A stretch of 64,000 nucleotides of DNA. Origin: Putridiphycobacter roseus (GTDB lineage Bacteria > Bacteroidota > Bacteroidia > Flavobacteriales_D > Crocinitomicaceae). Position 1 is the first letter of the stretch. Each line of letters opens with the position of its first letter. The notes beneath the pieces were generated by a model, which ran no database searches, had not been told where the DNA came from, and was given only the letters and a program-made list of their open reading frames with translations. The stretch lies in assembly GCF_003234935.1 (NCBI RefSeq), contig NZ_QKSB01000002.1:434001-498000 (forward strand), written 5' to 3'. This document shows positions 55,393 to 63,794 of the stretch, in pieces. Both the position numbers and the translations under genes were made by a program.

Positions 55393-55453
55393 AATAGCAA
55401 CTGATGAGCAATTTTAAAGCACAGGCGTTTATCGTTTGTGCTTTTTTGGTTAT
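55390..55453 (+). terminator. 64-bp direct repeat with terminator, copy 2
   Basis: It overlaps the lipoprotein stop codon. The hairpin AGCACAGGCG/CGTTTGTGCT (the C-to-T change against copy 1 is still a G-T pair) precedes TTTTTT. It is the functional terminator of the lipoprotein gene. Confidence 0.85.
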
Positions 55454-55456
55454 ATA

Positions 55457-55909
55457 CCACTCCTGGCTTCGAGTCCATTGAATAAACTACCGTTTATTCA
55501 ATCCTCAGCCACACGTTACTCTTTTCTCAACACCGTAGATGACTGAGACGAGCGATAGCTCGGGACTCGAAGGCACCGACTACGAAGCAACACAATAGAC
55601 TCGAAGCCACACGCTACTTTTGTTCATCACCGTAGGTGACTGAGGCGAGCGACAGCTCGGGACTCGAAGGCACCGACTACGAAACAACACCGCAGGTGAC
55701 TGAGACGATCGATAGCTCAGGACTCGAAGGCACCGCACCGTAGGTGACTGAGGCGAGCGATAGTAATGGTCCTGAAGCCACATGTTACTTTTATTCATCA
55801 CCGTAGGTGACTGAGGCGAGCGACAGCTCGGGACTCGAAGGCACCGCACCATAGGCGGCTGAGGACTTTGAGAACGGCAGTTCTCAAAGTGGACTCGAAG
55901 CCCCGGTTA
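55457..55909. repeat. REP-like cluster D
   Basis: It opens with the stem ATTGAATAAAC/GTTTATTCAAT (loop TACC) between GGCTTCGAGTCC and CCTCAGCC. It then has several CGAGC/GCTCG cores with loop GATA or GACA. It closes with ACTTTGAGAAC/GTTCTCAAAGT between GGCTGAGG and GGACTCGAAGCC. It is the same order as cluster E. Confidence 0.85.
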
Positions 55910-56192
55910 TTCTTCCTGCTGCCACTTAGCTTTACTCCATTTCTCCAATAAGTTCTTTTCTCCATTAATCAAAGCCTCCTTCTTTTTCCTACTCCAACCT
56001 TGCACTTGTTTCTCACGGTAAAAAGCATGATCAATTCTCGAAAATTCTTCGACGTAAACCAACTTCACAGGACCATATTTTTTTGTATGATTGGCGCCTT
56101 CTCCGTTTTGGTGTTGCTTCATACGCAATTCCAAATATTTTGTACTGCCAGTATAATAACTACCATTCGAGTATGTACATGTATCCTTTCAT
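55907..56192 (-). pseudogene. GIY-YIG nuclease gene, frameshifted
   Basis: The main frame (55907 to about 56167) encodes GSYYTGSTKYLELRMKQHQN and the rest of a small UPF0213-type GIY-YIG protein. The start, MKGYMYILE, is found in a different frame at 56192-56166. At the joint the sequence reads CTCGAATG once. Two tandem copies of that octamer would restore ILECSNGSYY, the family pattern. An 8-bp contraction is therefore inferred. The product as it stands lacks a proper start; a TTG at 56134 could at best give an incomplete protein without the YIL strand. It lies between clusters D and E. Confidence 0.75.
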
Positions 56193-56240
56193 GATCCTGC
56201 TAAGCAATTTAGTGAAAAAAATTGTATTCGAATAACAATA

Positions 56241-56518
56241 CCACTCCTGGCTTCGAGTCCATTGAATAAACTACCGTTTATTCAATCCTCAGCCACACGC
56301 TACTTTTGTTCATCACCGTAGGTGACTGAGGCGAGCGATAGCTCGGGACTCGAAGGCACCGCACCACAGGTGACTGAGGCGAGCGATAGCTCGGGACTCG
56401 AAGGCACCGCACCGCAGGTAACTGAGGCGAGCGACAGCAATCGGGACGAAGCAATAACCGTAGGCGGCTGAGGACTTTGAGAACGGTAGTTCTCAAAGTG
56501 GACTCGAAGCCCCGGTTA
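56241..56518. repeat. REP-like cluster E
   Basis: The same outer elements as cluster D: opening ATTGAATAAAC/GTTTATTCAAT and closing ACTTTGAGAAC/GTTCTCAAAGT. Inside are two CGAGC/GCTCG cores and a degenerate one (GCGACAGCAATCGGGACGAAG). It lies upstream of both the GIY-YIG pseudogene and the DUF6629 gene. Confidence 0.85.
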
Positions 56519-56571
56519 CTTATTTCACACAAAATCAACCAGAAGTAATTCTTAATTATTAGCTTTGGGAC

Positions 56572-57240
56572 ATGTGTTTTTCAGCAGAAGTAAGTTTTGG
56601 AGCAGCAGCAGTAATTTCAACCGTTGGTGTTGTCGCCTATAAAAAAGCAAGTCCAAACTCCTTTCGGGTTATCGCCATGATTCCAATACTATTTGGGATT
56701 CACCAATTTTTAGAAGGTTTAGTTTGGGTATTTATTGAATCCAATGCAACGGAACTTTTAGCTTTCAGTAAATACAGTTACCTCTTTTTTGCATGGGTAA
56801 TTTGGCCCTTTTATATTCCATATGCCAATTGGAAAGTTGAAAAAATAGCAATCCGAAAAAAGATATTATTTGGTTTTATGGTCATTGGCTTATTACTCGG
56901 CGTTATTTTATTGTCTACTTTTTTTATTTTTGACATTACCGCAACTGTGGTCGACCATAGTATTCTTTATGAAGTTCCTTACCAAAATGATTATTTATGG
57001 ATTATTCACAGCTTGTACTTTGCAGCAGTTGTGCTTCCAAATGCCATATCTAGCACACCAAAAATGTGGATACTTGCCGCACTAAACATTGTATTGTTTA
57101 CCATGGGTAAAGTTTTATTAGATGGAAATGTCATTTCCGTTTGGTGCTTTTTTGCAGCCATTACCAGTCTTTTTATTTTATACATTATTGTGTACAATAG
57201 AAAGTTGTATTTAAAAGCGGGACTTAACCACACAGCGTGA
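56572..57240 (+). CDS. DUF6629 family membrane protein
   Basis: 222 residues with seven hydrophobic segments. The start MCFSAEVSFGAAAVISTVGV and the GIHQFLEGLVWVF stretch are the hallmark of DUF6629. No function is known for the family. It is monocistronic, 54 bp after repeat cluster E. Confidence 0.8.
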   Translation: MCFSAEVSFGAAAVISTVGVVAYKKASPNSFRVIAMIPILFGIHQFLEGLVWVFIESNATELLAFSKYSYLFFAWVIWPFYIPYANWKVEKIAIRKKILFGFMVIGLLLGVILLSTFFIFDITATVVDHSILYEVPYQNDYLWIIHSLYFAAVVLPNAISSTPKMWILAALNIVLFTMGKVLLDGNVISVWCFFAAITSLFILYIIVYNRKLYLKAGLNHTA

Positions 57241-57542
57241 TCGGTTAGTTATGTCAATGAATGGTTTAGCGGAATTAATGCTTTATTTCTTCTCGCTATA
57301 CCTTTTTTCCTCCGTAGATCATCTTCCTTCATTCTTTACTTCGACGTAGCTCATGCGGCACCTCAAGGAGGAAAACATTACTTCAATTCCAAGACATCCA
57401 TCACCTACAGTTGCGTTGTGCTTGCCGAAGTACCGAGGTAATGATCGCTAGTAATAGCAATTGAATGAACTGGTCGCCTTAACTATGGGGATTAAGAAAA
57501 TTTTTAAAAAAAACACAAAATAAAACATCCATTTAAATATTA
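57241..57542. other. Intergenic, no gene recognised
   Basis: 302 bp without a credible frame or RNA. A short stretch near 57448 (CGCTAGTAATAGC) recalls a 16S rRNA piece, but the surrounding sequence is not rRNA. Confidence 0.5.
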
Positions 57543-57560
57543 ATCGTAATATTGCAATAT
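57543..57560 (+). promoter_or_regulatory. Putative ArsR operator 1
   Basis: ATCGTAATATTGCAATAT is an imperfect palindrome five bases before the arsR start. It includes TAATATTG, one base off the -7 consensus. Almost the same sequence recurs at 57919-57935. Confidence 0.6.
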
Positions 57561-57564
57561 AGTT

Positions 57565-57900
57565 ATGGGTTTAACAAAAAAAGATTTATTTACAGCAGAG
57601 CAAAATGAGATTGCCATGGTAGCGAAAGCATTTGCACATCCTGCACGAGTAGCCATTTTACAGCACTTGCTAAAAGCAAACGCCTGTATAAATTCCGACT
57701 TAGTGGGAGAATTAGGACTAGCGCAAGCCACCATCAGTCAACATTTAAAGGAATTGAAAAACATGGGCATTATCAAAGGAACCATTGAGGGGACTTCCAT
57801 GAGTTATTGCATCAATCCTGAAACTTGGTTGTCGGTAAAAAATACCTTTAACAATTTATTCGATCGTCACATTTGTTGTGGTGGAGAAGATTGCTGTTAA
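57565..57900 (+). CDS. arsR: ArsR family metalloid-responsive repressor
   Basis: 111 residues. The winged helix is AHPARVAILQHLLKANACINSDLVGELGLAQATISQHLKELKNMGIIKG. The C-terminal tail, HICCGGEDCC, is rich in vicinal cysteines, which is compatible with As(III) binding, although the site differs from the classical CVC of alpha-3. It starts the arsenic operon and should repress it by binding the two repeated sites at 57543 and 57919. Confidence 0.9.
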   Translation: MGLTKKDLFTAEQNEIAMVAKAFAHPARVAILQHLLKANACINSDLVGELGLAQATISQHLKELKNMGIIKGTIEGTSMSYCINPETWLSVKNTFNNLFDRHICCGGEDCC

Positions 57901-57918
57901 AAAAATTTGAATCTAACT

Positions 57919-57935
57919 ATCGTAATATTACAATA
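57919..57935 (+). promoter_or_regulatory. Putative ArsR operator 2
   Basis: ATCGTAATATTACAATA repeats operator 1 with one internal change, in the 55-bp gap between arsR and the DUF6428 gene. A second promoter for the structural genes is possible. Confidence 0.55.
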
Positions 57936-57955
57936 AAACAATTAAAATTATTAAA

Positions 57956-58429
57956 ATGAAATTATCCGCATTTAAAAACATCTTAAAAGACAAAACAAAC
58001 ATTGCATTTGAATTGCCAAACGGCAGTTTAGTTCCCAATCATTTTCATGTTACCGAAGTGGGACAAATTAACAAAAGATTCATTGATTGTGGTGGTACCA
58101 TGAGAGACGAAAATGTGGTGAATTTTCAATTGTGGGAAGCAAACGATTACGACCACCGCTTACACCCCAACAAATTGATTGACATCATTGAATTATCAGA
58201 ATCCAAATTGGGTATTACCGACGAAGAAATTGAAGTAGAATACCAAGGTGAAACCATTGGCAAATTCGGTTTAGAATACGCAGGTGGAAACTTTTTGTTG
58301 ACTTCAAAAACAACAGATTGTTTGGCAAAAGATAAATGTGGTATTCCGGAAGAAAAAATCAAAGTTTCATTAAAAGCATTGACGCCTGACGCAGGAGATA
58401 CTTGCACACCAGGTGGTGGATGTTGTTAA
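57956..58429 (+). CDS. DUF6428 family protein of arsenic operon
   Basis: 157 residues, soluble. VPNHFHVTEVGQINKRFIDCGGTMRDENVVNFQLWEANDYDHRL matches the DUF6428 family, found almost only in Bacteroidota arsenic operons. The C-terminus CTPGGGCC and DCLAKDKCG supply cysteines that may hold arsenite. No reaction is established. It starts 26 bp before the next gene's upstream neighbour ends in the same transcription unit with arsC-like and acr3. Confidence 0.82.
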   Translation: MKLSAFKNILKDKTNIAFELPNGSLVPNHFHVTEVGQINKRFIDCGGTMRDENVVNFQLWEANDYDHRLHPNKLIDIIELSESKLGITDEEIEVEYQGETIGKFGLEYAGGNFLLTSKTTDCLAKDKCGIPEEKIKVSLKALTPDAGDTCTPGGGCC

Positions 58430-58439
58430 ATTATAAAGT

Positions 58440-59045
58440 ATGTTTCCAAAGATTAAACAGGTAGTCGATAAAATTGACTTGAACGACTTGACCGCAGAAC
58501 GCAAAAAGGATTTAGATATTTTAGTGGAATTTGTGCAGACCAAGCAAACGGCACAAGCCCCTATTCTACTCAACTTTATTTGTACACACAATTCTCGACG
58601 AAGCCAATTTGCACAAATATGGGCACAAGTGGCTGCCGATTATTACCACATTGAAGCCAGTTGTTTTAGTGGTGGTGTAGAAGTGACAGCGTTTAATGAA
58701 CGCGCCGTGGCTTCATTAAAACGGTTTGGATTTGAGATAGAACAAGCAGGTGCCACCAACCCTGTTTATACTGTGGAATGGGCAAATGAAAATACCCGTC
58801 TCGATATGTGGTCGAAATTGTTTGATAATGAAAAAAATCCGACAAGTAATTTTGCCGCGATCATGACCTGCTCTCATGCCGACGAAAACTGTCCCTTTGT
58901 GGCAGGCTGTGAAAAGAGAATTGCAGTCCGCTACGAAGACCCAAAAAACTACGACGATTCTCCGTTGGAAACCGCTTTTTACGATTATCGCTCTTTTCAA
59001 ATAGCAACAGAAATGTTTTACGTATTCTCAAAAATAAAAAAGTAA
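58440..59045 (+). CDS. Arsenate reductase-like low-molecular-weight phosphatase
   Basis: 201 residues. The P-loop C-x5-R is CTHNSRR at 48-54, as in ArsC of the thioredoxin-coupled, LMW tyrosine-phosphatase fold. The helical N-terminal extension of about 40 residues is usual in the Bacteroidota form. IMTCSHADENCPFVAGCEKR near 140-160 gives additional cysteines for the disulfide cascade, and the final DPKNYDDSPLE fits. It would reduce arsenate to arsenite for the ACR3 pump, with whose gene it overlaps by one base. Confidence 0.88.
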   Translation: MFPKIKQVVDKIDLNDLTAERKKDLDILVEFVQTKQTAQAPILLNFICTHNSRRSQFAQIWAQVAADYYHIEASCFSGGVEVTAFNERAVASLKRFGFEIEQAGATNPVYTVEWANENTRLDMWSKLFDNEKNPTSNFAAIMTCSHADENCPFVAGCEKRIAVRYEDPKNYDDSPLETAFYDYRSFQIATEMFYVFSKIKK

Positions 59046-60103
59046 TGAGTGAAGATTTAAAAATTGGATTTTTTGAAAAATACCTGACCGTCTGGGTCTT
59101 GTTATGTATTGCAGTCGGCATTGGTGCTGGTTATATTTTTGGAGACAGCATTACTGTTTTGAGCGATTGGAACATTGGATCGGTAAATATTCCGGTCAGT
59201 ATTTTAGTCTGGTTAATGATTTACCCCATGATGGTACAAATTGATTTCTCCTCCTTGAAATATGTCTCCCGTAATTGGAAAGGCTTAGGTTTAACAGTAG
59301 TTGTCAATTGGGTTATTAAACCCTTCACCATGGCTTTGTTTGCCTATGTTTTCTTTTACCAATTATACAATGCATGGCTCACGCCCGAAGAAGCAGAACA
59401 GTATTTAGCAGGCGCCATATTATTGGGTGCAGCACCTTGTACTGCCATGGTATTTGTATGGTCGTACCTCACTAAGGGAGATGCCAACTACACCTTGGTA
59501 CAAGTGTCCGTAAACGATTTAATTTTACTGGTAGCTTTTGTACCCATTGTCGGTTTATTATTCTCTTGGTTCGACATTAGTTTTTTAAATGGCAGTGGCG
59601 AAGTAATCGGCATTCCATACGTTACTTTAATGACATCAGTAGTGGTATTTGTGGTCATTCCATTAGTGGCAGGATATATCACCAACAGGGTTTTGATCAA
59701 AACAAAGGGACAAGATTGGTTTGAAAACACCTTTTTAAAGCGATTAAAACCAATTTCTATCTTGGCTTTATTGCTAACGTTGGTCTTGATATTTGCTTTC
59801 CAGGGCGAAAAAATCATCAACAATCCATTGGCCATTTTATTAATCGCTATCCCCTTGACCTTACAGACTTATTTTATCTTTTTCGTCAGCTGGTTTGCCG
59901 GTCGTTTTTTAAAGTTGAAACACAATATATGCGCCCCATCCGCTATGATTGGTGCCTCTAACTTTTTTGAATTAGCAGTAGCAGTAGCCATCTCTATATT
60001 CGGCCTAAACTCCGGTGCATCCTTAGCAACAGTGGTCGGTGTTTTAATTGAAGTACCGGTAATGTTGTCCTTGGTTGCTTTGGCGAATCGGTGGAAGTAT
60101 TGA
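59045..60103 (+). CDS. acr3: ACR3 family arsenite efflux transporter
   Basis: 352 residues, ten membrane helices. LLGAAPCTAMVFVWSYL carries the essential cysteine (C132) of the ACR3 family. The later VPIVGLLFSWF and IGASNFFELAVAVAISIFG segments are also conserved. It exports arsenite (and possibly antimonite) by proton exchange. It is the last gene of the arsenic operon; a palindromic element 13 bp beyond the stop may help termination. Confidence 0.93.
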   Translation: MSEDLKIGFFEKYLTVWVLLCIAVGIGAGYIFGDSITVLSDWNIGSVNIPVSILVWLMIYPMMVQIDFSSLKYVSRNWKGLGLTVVVNWVIKPFTMALFAYVFFYQLYNAWLTPEEAEQYLAGAILLGAAPCTAMVFVWSYLTKGDANYTLVQVSVNDLILLVAFVPIVGLLFSWFDISFLNGSGEVIGIPYVTLMTSVVVFVVIPLVAGYITNRVLIKTKGQDWFENTFLKRLKPISILALLLTLVLIFAFQGEKIINNPLAILLIAIPLTLQTYFIFFVSWFAGRFLKLKHNICAPSAMIGASNFFELAVAVAISIFGLNSGASLATVVGVLIEVPVMLSLVALANRWKY

Positions 60104-60115
60104 TGTCCGCTCCGT

Positions 60116-60170
60116 GGCTTCGAGGCCATTGAATAGTCGGCAGACTATTCAATCCTCAGCCACCCGCTAC
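60116..60170. repeat. Single REP-like palindrome downstream of acr3
   Basis: The best-paired copy in the window. The outer arms GTGGCT/AGCCAC and GAGG/CCTC enclose a GA bulge. The inner arms ATTGAATAGTC/GACTATTCAAT enclose loop GGCA. GTAG is at the foot on the minus strand (CTAC at 60167). Confidence 0.85.
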
Positions 60171-60635
60171 TTGCAAGCCTGCCCACCTCAGCCTTCCACA
60201 CATTAAAGCGATCTCGATCTCGACAGTTATTGGGACTGAATGTGCGGTTAGAACAAAAACCCGACGCCTGAGGGAATGCCAAGCGGATTAATTTACCCAC
60301 AACGTACGCCTTGCACTCCTCTTTTACACAACATCAATCCATTTCATCAGGCACGAACACAATGCAGCATATTATCCAATTTAAAATTACCTTTTAAGGG
60401 GTAAATGGTCCTAATCACCAACATCTTATGCCAACGATTTAAAATAGACATCAAACATTAAAACACAATATAACAACCACTTACAAAAACATCATTGTGC
60501 CAAAACTTCCTAAAAAGGACTTGTATCCCCTTGCACCTTTCTCTTTATTAGCCTACTATCTACATAAATAGTTTAAAAAAAAACATTTAAAAATAGCATT
60601 AATCCATAGTAAACCCTATCTTTAAAGAGCTAACA
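60171..60635. other. Intergenic, no gene recognised
   Basis: 465 bp. It starts with GC-richer sequence that could be decayed repeat, then becomes AT-rich in front of the PAS/SpoIIE gene, where its promoter must lie. No RNA gene was recognised. Confidence 0.5.
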
Positions 60636-63458
60636 ATGAAGAAGCAAATTAAACAGAAAATTATTCGAGGAGGCTTAACTGTAGGTATTATTATTACAGG
60701 GATTTTTGTTGTTTCTATCACTTTTTTAATCTTATCTTTAAGAAAGGAACAAAATAAAATAGATACGCACCACCACAACATTTCGGTAGTTTCACGCACT
60801 AGCATACAACTAGAAAATATTTCTGACACCATTTTCAACTCTAGCAGTCTCGCCTTAAACAATCTATTGGCCGATTTAAAAAAAGACAGTCCATCTTTAA
60901 ATGAAATTCCTGGTACAGAGAAATTAATTGCCCATATCCAAGGCATTAATGCGCAAAAAAACTACAACACAAATGAGCGTTTGTCCATGCTTTTAGCCAT
61001 GGTTACCAGTGCTAAAACGGATTTCGACCAATACCTACTGAACGAAAAAGCAGCGGTTTCCAACATTTTTGCACACTTAAAAGACTACTGGAAGTATGCC
61101 CGTTTTATTCTCGTCTTTGCGACCTTATTTGCCTTGTTTGGGACTATTATTTTAATTTTCTTATTGAAATATAAAAGAAGAATTAGTATTCAAAAATCTA
61201 GGAATGAGGAATTATTAAATAACTCAATTGACGCCATCATCATTTGTGACAATGATGGGAAAATAGTCGATTTTAACAAGTCAGCAGAATTGTTGTTCGG
61301 TTATTCAAAAAAAGAAATTTTAAACCAAGACATTCAACTCATTTACCAAAACAAAGCAGATTTTCACCTTATTTTTGAAGCATTAAATAACAGCAGTTAC
61401 TATACTGGAAATGTGGTAAACATTACCAAAAACGGCAAGATTATCACCTGTCAATTATCCGCAAACAGTTATAAGGATGAAAAAGGAAAAGTAATTGGTA
61501 CGATAGGGATTTCAAAAGATATTACGGAGGAATTGACGCTTAAAATCCTATTCGAAGACATCATTACTACGGCGACAGATATAATTTACACCAGTAATTA
61601 CCAAGGCGAATTTACTTATATCAACCCTACTTTTAAACGCATATTGGGTTATAGTGAAGAAGAATTAATTGGTAAGCGTTTTTTAACCGTCATATCACCC
61701 GCTTATACCAAAAGCGTAGAAGAACATTACCACAACCTTTTTCTTAACAAACTTTCTGAATCTTATTTTGAATTTAAATTGATAAAGAAAAGCGGAGAAG
61801 AATTTTGGGTTGGACAGCATGTTAAAACCAAATTTACAGATTCAAGCAAGACCAAAATTGAAGGTTTTTTTGGTATCGTTAGAGACATTGATCAGATAAA
61901 AAAAACCCAACTCAAGTTAAAAGAAAGCGAAGAACAGTACCGCGAATTAATAGACAATTCCATGGATTTAATCCACAGTCTAGATGATAAGGGTAATTTT
62001 TTATACGTTAATTCCGCTTGGAAAGAAGCCTTGGGTTATTCTGCAAAAGAGTTAAGCCACATGAATTTATTAGACATTATTCATGAAAACAGTAAAACAC
62101 ATTGCAATGCGCTCATGCAAAAGATTATCTCTACTGGCGAATGTCCCAACGGAAAAGTAAGGTATAACATGGTCACAAAATCAAATACGCAAATTACCGT
62201 AGATGGTGCTGTAAACGTTCAAAAGGTAGGCGGTAAGGTCGTTTCCATTCAATCATTTTTAAGAGATGTTACCCAACAAATTAATAACCAAGAAAAAATA
62301 GCCCGGCAGGAACAAACATTAAGACAGATCACAGAAACTTTAAATGATGTGTTTTACCTCTACAACATTAAAGAAGTCAAATACGAATACATCAGTCAAA
62401 ACTGTTTGGAGGTATTGGGTGCAAGTACAGAATTCTTTTATTCCGGTCAAAACCACACAGAAAAATTTGCCTACCATAAAGACGAAGCCATGTTGCACAA
62501 TGCTAAAAACACTGTAAACGAAGGCGAACCTTACGAAATTGAATATCGAATTGTTGTCGATAATTGCGTGAAATGGATCAATGAAAAATCATTTCCTATA
62601 CGGGATAAAAATGGAGAAGTAACACACAATTCTGGTATCTGTCGAGACATTACCAATTTTAAAGTAGCGGAAAAAATTATTCAAAAACAAAGCCGTGAGA
62701 TCAACGAGAGCATCAGTTACGCTAAAAACATTCAAGACTCGGCCTTACCAAGTCCCATAGAAATTGAAAAGGTAATCCAGCAAAATTTTGTCTTTTACCA
62801 ACCTAAAGAAACGCTGAGTGGCGATTTTTACATCATTGAAAATATTAAAACTAATAAGCTCCAAAGCATGGCTGCCTTTTTAGTCGGGGATTGTACGGGA
62901 CATGGTGTTCCTGGAGGTGTATTAAGTTTACTTTGCATGGGACTAATTCGAGAGAGCTTTAGCAATTCAATGGTTCAAAGTCCGGCCGCTGCTTTAGACT
63001 ATGTAAGAATTAAACTGATTAAGCTTTTTAGAGCCAATACGGAGAGTCAAATCCACGACGGCATGGATGTCGCTTTTTGTGTGTTAGACAAAGAGAATAT
63101 GGAACTCCACTTTGCAGGGGCCAATCGTTCTTGTATAATTATACGAGATGGTGCTCTAATTGAAATCAAAGGAGACAGACAACACGTTGGCTTTAATAGA
63201 AATCTTAAACCATTTACCAACCATAAAATAGCAGTATTTAAAGGAGACCTCGTCATTTTAAATACGGATGGCTATGTCGATCAATTTGGTGGTCCAAAAC
63301 AAAAAAAATTCATGCGCTCTCAGTTTTACCAACTTTTAATAGCCCACAGTAACGAATCCATGGACGAAATTAATGCCGCACTGTCTACTCGTTTTGCAGC
63401 ATGGAAAGGTGACCAAAGTCAAATTGATGATGTTACGGTACTCGGCGTAAGATTCTAA
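60636..63458 (+). CDS. Membrane PAS-domain sensor with SpoIIE-type phosphatase
   Basis: 940 residues. Two membrane segments (12-35 and 156-178) enclose a periplasmic helical sensor. Four PAS repeats follow (about 188-300, 303-430, 435-555, 565-680), marked by ILGYSEEELIGKRF, ALGYSAKELSHMNL and repeats of DIT at their ends. The last 250 residues are a PP2C-like SpoIIE/RsbU phosphatase with LSGDFY, GDCTGHGVPGG, FAGANRS, DGYVDQFGG and the final DDVTVLGVRF. It would turn a signal into dephosphorylation of an anti-sigma-antagonist-type partner, which is not encoded nearby. Confidence 0.92.
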   Translation: MKKQIKQKIIRGGLTVGIIITGIFVVSITFLILSLRKEQNKIDTHHHNISVVSRTSIQLENISDTIFNSSSLALNNLLADLKKDSPSLNEIPGTEKLIAHIQGINAQKNYNTNERLSMLLAMVTSAKTDFDQYLLNEKAAVSNIFAHLKDYWKYARFILVFATLFALFGTIILIFLLKYKRRISIQKSRNEELLNNSIDAIIICDNDGKIVDFNKSAELLFGYSKKEILNQDIQLIYQNKADFHLIFEALNNSSYYTGNVVNITKNGKIITCQLSANSYKDEKGKVIGTIGISKDITEELTLKILFEDIITTATDIIYTSNYQGEFTYINPTFKRILGYSEEELIGKRFLTVISPAYTKSVEEHYHNLFLNKLSESYFEFKLIKKSGEEFWVGQHVKTKFTDSSKTKIEGFFGIVRDIDQIKKTQLKLKESEEQYRELIDNSMDLIHSLDDKGNFLYVNSAWKEALGYSAKELSHMNLLDIIHENSKTHCNALMQKIISTGECPNGKVRYNMVTKSNTQITVDGAVNVQKVGGKVVSIQSFLRDVTQQINNQEKIARQEQTLRQITETLNDVFYLYNIKEVKYEYISQNCLEVLGASTEFFYSGQNHTEKFAYHKDEAMLHNAKNTVNEGEPYEIEYRIVVDNCVKWINEKSFPIRDKNGEVTHNSGICRDITNFKVAEKIIQKQSREINESISYAKNIQDSALPSPIEIEKVIQQNFVFYQPKETLSGDFYIIENIKTNKLQSMAAFLVGDCTGHGVPGGVLSLLCMGLIRESFSNSMVQSPAAALDYVRIKLIKLFRANTESQIHDGMDVAFCVLDKENMELHFAGANRSCIIIRDGALIEIKGDRQHVGFNRNLKPFTNHKIAVFKGDLVILNTDGYVDQFGGPKQKKFMRSQFYQLLIAHSNESMDEINAALSTRFAAWKGDQSQIDDVTVLGVRF

Positions 63459-63669
63459 ACTTTCAGTCTCCTTAAAACCACTAAGAAAAATATTTACTAG
63501 ACAATTGAGGCTAGGAATAATAAAGGTCGAATCAGTAAATCCGCCACAATCAAATTGCTTGACAATAAATGGCCGCAAGAGATATCATGGTCGCAAACAT
63601 AGATAAAACAATACGCCTTCCCCTATATTTAGAGGAAGACATATTTATCCTAAAACGCTACAAAAGAGT
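63459..63669. other. Intergenic, no gene recognised
   Basis: 211 bp after the PAS/SpoIIE gene. It shows no hairpin with a T tract and no convincing reading frame. Confidence 0.5.
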
Positions 63670-63792
63670 CTAAATAAATGGCCTTGTATCTTGTGCAATT
63701 TTTATTTTTCGTGCTAAGGCATCAATACCGTGAAAAGCACCTTTGTATAATTTAAATTTTACGGAAATGCCTTGCTACTCTAATGCATTTAA
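63670..63792 (-). pseudogene. Relic of an alpha/beta hydrolase (C-terminal end)
   Basis: The minus strand reads ILNALE, an in-frame TAG (63775-63777), then QGISVKFKLYKGAFHGIDAL and a further 17 residues to a TAG at 63670. The GAFHG motif with preceding GI-V-KLY strand is that of the catalytic-histidine end of HSL/acetyl-esterase-type hydrolases. The nucleophile half is missing, as the DsbA-family gene begins where it should lie. It is most simply a decayed fragment. Confidence 0.55.
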
Positions 63793-63794
63793 AA

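Noticed and set aside
55580..56538. Minus-strand frames with repeats of CLRVPS and YRSPQSP
   Set aside because: They are translations of the REP-like palindromes in clusters D and E; no start signal, and they end in repeats.
57430..57480. Piece resembling the 3' part of 16S rRNA (CGCTAGTAATAGC)
   Set aside because: Only about a dozen bases match. The flanking sequence is not rRNA.
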